This document shows, piece after piece, positions 55,582 through 64,000 of a DNA stretch of 64,000 bases. A program made the translations under genes and the position numbers. Under the pieces are notes generated by a model. It made no database searches, had not been told where the DNA came from, and saw only the letters and a program-made list of their open reading frames with translations. Source of the stretch: Erythroxylum novogranatense (lineage: Eukaryota; Streptophyta; Magnoliopsida; Malpighiales; Erythroxylaceae); assembly GCA_029891385.1 (NCBI GenBank), contig CM057224.1:40295005-40359004 (forward strand), read 5' to 3'. Positions within the stretch are counted from its first letter, which is position 1, and each line of letters opens with the position of its first letter.

Positions 55582-57126
55582 TTAAATGCTAACAATGCGC
55601 CTATAAAGTATTTCATCATCACTTTCATCTTCCTCTTCAGATAAAACTTCAGACCATGGTAGCTCCAACTTCCCACCCATACTAAACAATGGACCAGAAC
55701 TCTCGGATTCAACATAACCACCTTCCAGCCTCTCCTCGAATCTCTGGTCGCTACAGTTAAGGAACCAATTTAATGAATGTCTAATTCCCTTTGCTTGCAG
55801 CTTCTGATACCTGGGCTTGATTCTGGATTCTAAACTGTAAGTAAAGTATTCTGGGAATTCTACAAGCTCTTTTGGTGGCCTCCCCATTTCACTCTTGAAA
55901 AAGTAATAGCTATTTTTCATACGTTCAATCTTTAAAGCGACTAATTGCGGACATTTTACAACCATTTTTGCTACATCTTGAGATGCCAATCCCCGCCCCA
56001 GAAGAAACTCAACAGGTTTCATAATCACATGTTGCTTAAGGCTTACAATCTGTGGCATCTTCTCTATCACCTTAGCAAAACTTTCTGGGTCAATCTTAAT
56101 CTTCAAGTTAAAGAAATACTGATGTGAAGAAAGCTTTGCTTTCAAAGGTAATCCTATTATTTGTGGATACTGCGCTATAATTGAAGTTAGTGCTTCCCTC
56201 CTAACCCCAAAACTGATAAGACAATCAACATTTGGCTTAATAGCCTCTTCAAGATCATAACCAAGTACATATGTCCTCTTCTCCAACATTCTTGCCACTA
56301 TCTTCTTCGGCAAACCCAACGAAACTAGGTAATCTACAAAGGGTTTAATAGTTGTCCCCACTCGCATCCCTAAGAAATACGGATACTGAGTCACCATTGG
56401 TCCAATATCTCGAGGACTAACACCAATACTAACAAGATAAGCTACAGATGTACTCATTGTCCCTTCAAGCTTGAACCCAAGAAGTTCAGGATACTTTTGT
56501 AGAACATAACCAATATCCTGTTTTTCCACATCAAGCCCACGCAGAAACTTAATAACTGGCATAAGCTCCACAACCACACTCATGTGCAACACTTGCGGAT
56601 AGCTCTTAACAAATTCACCTATTTTTGGCCTGCTTATACCAATCTTTTCCAAGTAACCCAAAACAGGTATCACATTCTTCCTCACACTACAGCTAAGCAT
56701 TAAAGGAAACTCATTAATATCATCAATGGTCAAACCCAACCTCTGCAAAAATTCAACGCGTTCTTTCATGACTTCTACTGTGGATGGGAGTTCTAACCTC
56801 TCCAATTCATCTGGCACAATCCCCAAACTCTTGAGGTAGTCACATATTATGACACGATTAACAAGCTTTTCTCTCTTTCCTTGAACTACAGACCATGAAA
56901 CCGTGGGCATCTCATACTCGGGAAATTTAGAGGCCTGTGTCGAAAAAGATGAAGAAAACGATAAAACCCAGACAGGGTTTTGTGTTTGGTGACATTGGGC
57001 AGATGGGTCTTGGAGGATTTTGATTGAGGAAGATAAAGATGAGATATTTGCAGAAATTTGCTGCGAAGAAAAAGAGTTGAAAAATGAAAGTAATAGCTTT
57101 CTTCTTCTAAGCGGTGAGAAGCTCAT
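55582..57126 (-). CDS. MTERF4: Mitochondrial transcription termination factor family protein MTERF4 (BSM/RUG2), 514 aa
   Basis: A single-exon open frame has its first ATG at 57126 ('MSFSPLRRRKLLLSFF'). The N-terminal 70 residues are rich in Ser, Arg and hydrophobic residues with few acids, as in organelle transit peptides. From about residue 80 ('TVSWSVVQGKREKLVNRVII') the sequence follows plant MTERF4. It has the repeated mTERF motifs, with proline at the start of a helix: 'DDINEFPLMLSCSVRKNVIP', 'IGEFVKSYPQVLHMSV', 'IGYVLQKYPELLGFKLEGTM', 'IGPMVTQYPYFLGMRVG' and more to about residue 440. The acidic end 'EEEDESDDEILYRR' is also typical. In Arabidopsis the protein binds nucleic acid in plastids and is needed for group IIa intron splicing and plastid gene expression. 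The length is close to the family's. Confidence 0.93.
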   Translation of the reverse strand: MSFSPLRRRKLLLSFFNSFSSQQISANISSLSSSIKILQDPSAQCHQTQNPVWVLSFSSSFSTQASKFPEYEMPTVSWSVVQGKREKLVNRVIICDYLKSLGIVPDELERLELPSTVEVMKERVEFLQRLGLTIDDINEFPLMLSCSVRKNVIPVLGYLEKIGISRPKIGEFVKSYPQVLHMSVVVELMPVIKFLRGLDVEKQDIGYVLQKYPELLGFKLEGTMSTSVAYLVSIGVSPRDIGPMVTQYPYFLGMRVGTTIKPFVDYLVSLGLPKKIVARMLEKRTYVLGYDLEEAIKPNVDCLISFGVRREALTSIIAQYPQIIGLPLKAKLSSHQYFFNLKIKIDPESFAKVIEKMPQIVSLKQHVIMKPVEFLLGRGLASQDVAKMVVKCPQLVALKIERMKNSYYFFKSEMGRPPKELVEFPEYFTYSLESRIKPRYQKLQAKGIRHSLNWFLNCSDQRFEERLEGGYVESESSGPLFSMGGKLELPWSEVLSEEEDESDDEILYRRIVSI

Positions 57127-57340
57127 ATTATGTCTGTGCAAACGTTATTTCACGGAGAAACTTATGAGGAATCTCGGATATGTTACCTGAGAAGAATCTC
57201 GGATATGTTACCTAAGAAGAGAAAGTAGCAATAGCACGGGCTCGGTGAATGGTGGTGATCGCCGGTGCGTCGGTGGGAGAGAAGGGTCAGGGAAGAATAC
57301 AGATACAGAGAAGAAGGGCAAGGGACCTAAACTGAAGGCT
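57127..57340 (-). promoter_or_regulatory. MTERF4 upstream region with a 25-bp direct repeat
   Basis: 'aatctcggatatgttacct' occurs twice in tandem (about 57171-57221). It probably lies in the leader or core promoter. No clear TATA box is seen. Confidence 0.5.
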
Positions 57341-58382
57341 GCGTTTCAATGTTTTGTGTTAAAACATCGTGAAAGTGTGACGATTTTTATATTTTCATTT
57401 TCATTTTCATTTTAATAAAAATATAAATATAAATATAGCTATATTTTATTAATAAAAATTAAAAATTAAATAAAATACAGAGATAAGTTATTTTTATTAA
57501 TTAAATAAATAAATAATTTTATATTAATCTCTTATATAAAATTTATTGACAATTTTACTATATTTTATTGGATAAAATAATAAAATTAGTAAATTTTATT
57601 ATAAATTAATATTTGTTTATTAATATATATATTAATTATTAATAAAAAATTTATTATTTAGAATTAAATATTCAAACCTAAAAGTATTTCATAAATAAAT
57701 ATTTAAAATTTAAAATTTTATTTTAAAGATACTTCAAATTTAAATTTAATTATAAAATATTAAATTTTAGTATTCATAATTTTATTAATAATTAATATTA
57801 AATAATTAAATAATATATATTTAATTAGTAGTATACTAGACTGAAAATATAAATAAAAATTCAACCAAATATATTTTTATGAACTTAAAAACAAAACTAA
57901 AAACTAAAATTTTTACAACGCTAGTTAAAGCTAATAAAAATATCAATAGAATATATAAAATTTCAGTCTAAAGCAAAATTAATATATGGTAATCATAAAG
58001 TTAATAGTAATGACATGACATTAGAATCATTAAATAAATGTCATGCATATGACAAATTAATGATAAGTTGGACAAATACATAAATAAAAGAAAATTAAAT
58101 TACAAAAATCTTGGTTAGTTTGTCGTTAACAATAGAACTAGGAAGTCTCTTTCTAATTACAAAAACATAACCTTTTCCAAAAGCACATAGTTCAAAACAA
58201 TAGAAAAAGAAAATATCACCTGAATAATCTTAAAACTAAAAAAAAATGAAGTTGTTCTTGTATTAGACTTGATGGTAACCTTGACTGAAGAAGATTGTAG
58301 TGTTGAGATGCTTTCTTGCAAGGTACGCTTTTATGTTTAAAAGCAATCCAGTTCATCCTATACAATTCTCCTATACAATGAG
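57341..58382. other. AT-rich spacer
   Basis: 57400-57900 is very AT-rich with no open frame of note. I see no gene or element. Confidence 0.55.
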
Positions 58383-61300
58383 TGTAACATCCCATTGTTA
58401 GTGGAAAGAGGTAGGATGGTAAATGTGAGTGACTAATGAGAGTTAGGAATGTATTCTACATGTTCATGCATAACTTGCTACATACTTAGACTTGATTGTT
58501 GCACATGAAAATACTTGTACATGCATTCATGAATAATTCCGAGTATAATTGGAATGATTTGATAATCTTGAATGTTATTATTATTGAAAATTTTCTGGGT
58601 TAGTGAGATCTTGATGTTTTGAATTTTAGTGGAATTATTGTATTTGTATATGTTGGTGAAGTTATGGAGTATTGAGAGAGATATATTTATAGTAGGGAAC
58701 AAGAAATAAATTAAATAAAGATTTGGAGATAGTTGGGTTGTAAAGATGATTGTTGTATTGGAAAGAGGGGAACTAAATGGAGTTAGTTTCCAAAGAAATT
58801 AAGTTAGGGTTTAATCATTTAGAAAGTGACATGTGTCACTTAGACCTTGTACTCTAGCTATAAGTAGGTCACTATTTCTTGAGAGTTGGCAGGTTAAGTC
58901 TTGTCCAAGTCCCTTCTTTATTCTCATCTTTCTAAAACTTCTCTCTTGAAACACGAATTTTCCAAAAAATATCTTCTAAGGGACTCTTGTGTTCTTCATT
59001 TCTTTCACCAACCTTACTTTGCCATGTGTGTCATCTATTCTAAGGAAAATCGAAGTGATCATTTCACTCGATGAAGTACTGGCGATGTAGAGTTTAGGGC
59101 TTGAAGATTTTGGAGATTTCAGCAGGTAAGTGTTAGAGAAATCCCTCACTGTTGGGGATTTGTGAAATAAAGTTGATAGATTACTGTTATCTGCATAAAA
59201 AATGTACTTCATGTGTTTGTTCTTAAATACTGGTTAGTTGGGGAGAAATAAATTCAGTTATAGTGTTAAATTAGTTTTTGAGAAAACTTTTGGTGTTTGG
59301 TGACGTAAAGTGTTGAAAGTTAGAAAGTCTGGAAAATTTCTCACTGATCATGTTTCAGTATTTTGGCCATAACATTTTCTGTAGTTGTCTAAATAAGATA
59401 ATTCTTGATTCGGAGTAAACTAGGAATATATGGCTACAATTCGTATGAAGACATTGAATTTCAGTTCTATCTCTAAGAGTCTTAAAAGTTGTCACGAAGT
59501 TGAGAACTGGGTGCAGGATGTTGAGAGTTGAGCGAAATTCGTGTTCCAACTTCGGGAGGAAATTTGGACCTGATTTAGATAGATTCTGGCAAATTTCCCT
59601 TCTGAAAAGTTGTAGATCTTTCTTTTAGCTTTCCAACGGTATAAAGTTGGTAAAATTTGGATATCAGAGTCAAAAGTTATGATCTTTTTAAGTGGATACG
59701 TTCCAGATGCAAAGACTGAGACGGAGACGGAGACGCAAAAACTGAGACGCAGACGCAAAGACTGAGACGGAGACACAGAGACTGAGACGGAGACGCAGAG
59801 ACTGAGACGCAGACGCAGAAAAACAAAAACAACAGATTGTACTTTTTTGGTCATAACTTTTTCTCTAGACCTCCAAATGACCTGATTTTTAAAGCATGGG
59901 ATTCCTAACACATTTATTTATCTCTCCACAAAAAGTTATGGTCTTTGGTATTATATTGGAAATGATTGATTGAATCAAAGTAAGGGTACCGGTGGAAGGA
60001 GTATGAATTGAATATTTTACTGAATGTATGTCAGTATTTTGATGATATCTTAGTCTATAGGATTCCAATTGAGGTAATTCTTGATTTGTAGTGAACTAGA
60101 GTAATAGGGCTACAAATTATATGAAGGAGCTGAATCTCGATACAGTCTCTAAGGTGTTCAATTTCTAGATGGAAGTCGGATATAATACACTGTTTTGGAG
60201 AAAGATCTGAAACGGTTCATTGGATTATGAGATTGGATTCAAATGGTTTATGGAAGGTTAAATCCCACAGAATGAGGCTAATTAAGTGAGTTTTGATAGT
60301 TGAACGTCTTGTGAAGAAATTGATGGATTGATACTCGGGATAGTCATGAATATGCATTGTACATATTTCATCTCATTCATGTGCATTATTAAACACTTAT
60401 GATTGTTCAAATTGTGATATATGTATATGTTATTTGTTATAGAGGAGCCATTGAACGTCAACCTCCAGACGTTCTTTGGATCTTCCAGCATTAACCGGGA
60501 GAAACTTGTGAGTAACCTGACGGTTTTGCTCAATTAATTGTTTGCTTTAGAATATGTTTCGAATGAATTATTTAAGTGCTCCAAACATGCGAAAATTGTG
60601 AGTGTGCATATGAATGCAAAAGTGTGTTAAGCATTTCTACTTAATGCCGGACTAAGGTCCGATGATAAATGTGATCAAAACGTGAATGTGCATCCATGTA
60701 ATTGACTGAGATTATGATATGTGAAACATTCATTACATGTATGCATGAAAGATAAAGGAAGTTATGATTTGGAGTTGCGGGATAAGGAGCTAAAAGCTCA
60801 AAAATGTGAATAGAGCCTTGGGCTCGAGTGCGACTGTCCCTGATATCTACGAAGAGATATGGGACGTTATTCGACTAAGCTCGACATCCAGAAAGGGGTG
60901 AGCTAGAAAAAGGCACTCGGTCATAACGACAATAATAAACAAAAGTGAGTCTCATGTGTATTGCCAATAATAATTGATGTGTGTTTTTATTTGAACAATG
61001 TGATACATTGTGAATATGCGATGAAGTGAATATTATGTTATGCGCGATAGTGTGATACATTGTGAATATGAAATGAAGTGAGCGTTGTGTTATGTGCGAT
61101 GTTTTGATGCATGAATTGAGTGGACCATCGATGATGGTTACCTCATTGAGTCGCAAAACTCACCAAAATTGCAACGTTGTCTTTTCAGGACCGAGAGACG
61201 ACTCTAGTTGTTAAAGAGGATCTTCTAGCCGAGTATATTGCGATTGGAGATTGAGGTCATGGCTCAAAGGTCGGTCAGCTGGGGTTCTTTTGGATGGTTT

Positions 61301-61599
61301 AAATAAATTTTGATACACTTTCATCATTCACGTAGTACTATTGTATTAGGTTTTCTGATGATGTACATACGGATATTATGGTCAGACAATGTAGACCTTG
61401 ATTTTTGTGAAATGTAATGAGGAAAAAAAAGTTGGTTTTAAATTATTGTGATCTTCTTATGATGCTTTATTCTTGAATTATGTTACCATGCCATAGAAAG
61501 GGATGTAGTGATCGATTGTAGCGTGCCCTCATCGTAGGATATGTGCCGGAATGACCTCCGGGTATCCCGGTGGATACCCTGCGGTAAGGGGGCGCTACA
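58383..61599 (+). mobile_element. 3217-bp solo LTR (chromovirus-like)
   Basis: The ends TGTAACATCCCATTG and AAGGGGGCGCTACA match the Tekay LTR at 24979 in form. A perfect ATGAG duplication (58378-58382, 61600-61604) flanks it. A TATA-like CTATAAGTAGG is at about 58857. There is no coding sequence. It contains the GACGCA array and conserved block (59708-59909) and the 'gatggttacctcattgagt' tract near the 3' end. Confidence 0.88.
59708..59822 (+). repeat. GACGCA/GACGGA tandem array in the solo LTR
   Basis: Units such as 'actgagacgcagacgcaa' and 'actgagacggagacgcag' recur about seven times. The conserved block GACCTCCAAATGACCTGATT follows at about 59867-59887. Confidence 0.9.
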
Positions 61600-61604
61600 A
61601 TGAG

Positions 61605-62241
61605 AGTCTCCTATCACTAACTCACATTCTCCCACCTATTTTTGACAACCTTTGACACATATCTGCTTCCTCTCACTAACCTAATAACTCATTTTCTGTT
61701 TCTTTTTTTGACAACCATTTTGACAGTCACCCTTTCCTTTTTTTTTCGACATCACCCCTCTTCCCTCACCCCCCTTCTGACAGCCTCTAACCTTCATAAC
61801 CTCTAACAACCTATCCGACAACCTTTGACATTCATCCTCCTACTAACCTGACAACAACTTTCTCCTTTTCTGCCCCTTCCACTCTATAAACAGCCTGACC
61901 TAACCCCTCCTCTAACATGTCAAACTAGTCACCCAACACCCATTACTCTAACCTAACCAACCTAACCAAACCTTACATCAATGGAACTTCCCATAACCAA
62001 TCAACCTCATTTATAAGCTGATACAGAAACCCCAATCATAAACATAACAGACTTTCCACCTCCAGGAGGAACTTCAAAAAGGAAACAAGAAGGACGGGAG
62101 AAGGAGAAGACCATATGGAGATCCACTGTAAGGGATTCTGGGAATCTAGGCAGACTTAGATTTGTGAAGACAGACGAGGACAAACCGATTCAAGCCCCGA
62201 TTAAGGTGTTACAACAAGGTGCTAAAAAGTAGAGCACATCT
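61605..62241. other. Unidentified pyrimidine-rich stretch with repeated TGACAACC
   Basis: The motif 'ttgacaacctttgaca' and shorter TGACAACC or TGACAG relatives recur irregularly at 61640-61860. 61981-62200 is less repetitive and contains short open frames that I cannot identify. Confidence 0.45.
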
Positions 62242-64000
62242 TGTTGGGCCCGGGTCCCGGGTCCTGGATCCTCATTCTGGAGGTGGCCCCTCGGGCTGCG
62301 CCAGCGACGAGCTCCCCAAAAATTCAGACCCGATCCCAACATCCATACATAAATCGATTCGCACATGCATTTTCGCTCACATAATAACATTCACACAATC
62401 ATTCTAACTATGAATTAAACACCCCATAAACCAAGGGGCTTCATGCCATTACAATCCAAAGGAAATTCAAACAAGTATTCTTAAAATAACATAATACAAA
62501 ATAAAGTTTAAATCCAAAATACATGAATATGTTCCATGATGATATGCTTGGCGAGCTAACCAAAAATACTAACTTAATACAAAGCTCCTAACTAGCTTGA
62601 AGTTTCCGATGCCTTGCAAGATCAACGATCGTCTCGTTCTGCACCTGAGGAGGGGAGATAATGGGGTGAGCCGCGAAGCTCAGTGGCATATATATTTATA
62701 GTCATTGGCAACGAGCCACACATTCAAGCATATATATAATTACAAGCATAAACAAGTCAACATCTATCAATTTGCAATTATCACAATCATATGTAATGTG
62801 ATTTCACGATATAACAATTAATATGCGTCATGCCCAACAAATCAATAATGAATGCACCCAAATGGCTCGAGAGTTCTGTAAAATGATCCGGATAAACCGA
62901 AGTTTATACCGTAAACAAAACGAGTCTGATTTCTCAAGGATCTCGTGGCCTCAAGCGGGCAACCGGGAGAAGGCTATACGACAACGTGCACGTGACTATC
63001 CATCCGTTACTCTCTCACCTAAACAAAGCACATAACAATTCATTTCATGTTCAAAGCATTTTATCAAAGCTTTCATACTTTTCGTTCTTTTTATTCTTAC
63101 AAAATGCCATAAGGCCTATCAAGGCAGTACATAATCATGATCACAATGCATTTTCAATATTTCTTATAATTCAACGCAAGCAGTGTCACACACATGCAAG
63201 CAAGCATTCACATATTGCCCATACACACAGCAACCATAAATATATTACCCACCTAATATCGCTCGAGAATCTAACTCACTGTGGTCCTTCCTCTTGCGAT
63301 TGGATCAGGTCAGCTTGGTTTCCTATAACAAATCAGGTTCCCATTCAATTAACATTCAAAAGAAATATTCAAAAGCTTGAAAATCAAAAGGAAAAGCACG
63401 AAAAGTCTACATTCGACTTCCACCTAAATTCCCAAATCCTAAGAGGCAAATTCCGAACTCCCCTTCTTCATAAAACTTGTAGCCCTTTATCTCTAGATCA
63501 CAACGAATCCGAAATCACCTCATTTGGACATCTATAGCCAAAGATATGCCCAAAAGACTAAAATTTCTTGCTGTTGGAAACAGGGGCTCGTCGCGGTGAA
63601 CGCCCGAGCTCGTCGTGGCGTGCATCATTTCCTCGCACGTCGCGGCGTGCTCCTTCTCGAACGTCGCGGCATGCTCCTTCACGCACGTCGCGGCGAATAT
63701 AATTTCGCACGTCGAGGGGTATTCATACGCACGTCGCGACGTGCGGGCCTGAAGAACGTCTTCGAACCTAATTTTCCAGCATTTTTCCAACCTCAATCCT
63801 TTCCTTTTTCAAATGCAACCCACCTAAACCTTGATTCAAGTCCTAAACTTCAGTTCTAACTCATTCAAACTTTAAAAACAGTCATAAGATCATCAACCCA
63901 AAGATTTCACTTAGGTTTTTCCGAAAACCCTACATAATCGGTTCTAACCTCATACAAAACGATTCTAGGGTTTAATCCAACTAAAACAAGATGAAAAGAA
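62242..64000 (-). mobile_element. Partial chromovirus-like LTR, 3' end near 62242, leaving the window
   Basis: On the minus strand the tract at 62620-62690 ('CACTGAGCTTCGCGGCTCAC') resembles the 'ttactcattgagtcgcaaaactca' part near the 3' end of the LTR at 58383. The block at 63510-63570 matches that LTR's conserved post-array block ('CCAAATGAGGTGATTTCGG'). The plus-strand left boundary TGTTGGGCCCGGG is a guess, because the other end is outside the window and no target duplication can be tested. Confidence 0.6.
63578..63750 (-). repeat. CpG-rich array GCACGTCGCGGCGTGC in the right-hand LTR
   Basis: About six units of 'cgcacgtcgcggcgtgctcc'-type sequence, about 25-30 bp apart, lie beside the conserved block. 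Many units are near-palindromes (CACGTCGCGACGTG). Confidence 0.85.

Noticed and set aside
57127..57141. MTERF4 start at 57141
   Set aside because: The codon is TTG; the first ATG is at 57126.

Overview
This window is a repeat-rich stretch of a flowering-plant (probably eudicot) nuclear chromosome. It holds two host genes with plant-type protein sequence and GT-AG introns: a 12-exon gene for a zinc-finger/UBA/PUB-domain protein, annotated in plants as UBX domain-containing protein 1-like (42104-54629, +), and a single-exon MTERF4 (BSM/RUG2) gene (55582-57126, -). They face each other tail to tail. Almost everything else is transposable elements, many nested in one another. I cannot name the species.

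Left part, 1-19545. A minus-strand chromovirus-like LTR fragment (1-704) abuts a minus-strand Copia element (705-5199), which a 2575-bp solo LTR interrupts (930-3504, target duplication ACATA). Next comes a Ty3/Gypsy gag-protease relic (5200-6849, -). A complete 12.7-kb SIRE/Maximus-type Copia element follows (6850-19545, duplication GCAAC), with degraded gag, pol and a third 'env-like' ORF. That third ORF is split by a 3.25-kb non-autonomous CACTA transposon (13154-16406, duplication AAA), which carries intron-containing fragments of two host genes: LSM4 (confident) and NUP205 (probable).

Middle part, 19571-40390. One decayed Copia element has its 5' LTR at 19571-20077 and a truncated 3' LTR at 40098-40390. 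It contains a truncated Cassandra element with a 5S rRNA-derived LTR, and a decayed hAT transposon of about 14.5 kb. Inside the hAT sits a 9.4-kb Tekay-type chromovirus (24979-34395, duplication CTCTC).

Right part, 40391-64000. The 7.5-kb third intron of the UBA/PUB gene holds a sense-oriented Copia element (43649-50344). Inside it are a 383-bp solo LTR and a complete 2-kb gag-only (TR-GAG) retroelement (45847-47873, duplication CAATG). Intron 4 has a small solo LTR. Upstream of MTERF4 lie an AT-rich spacer, a 3217-bp chromovirus solo LTR (58383-61599, duplication ATGAG), an unexplained pyrimidine-rich stretch, and a further minus-strand LTR leaving the window.

The strongest observations are the gene-capturing CACTA element and a pattern shared by the chromovirus LTRs: at one fixed position, next to a conserved block, each carries a different short tandem or palindromic array. 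A GACGCA-type array also occurs in the unrelated SIRE LTRs. All element boundaries, splice sites and identifications come from reading the sequence by eye and from knowledge of the families; no database search was possible.
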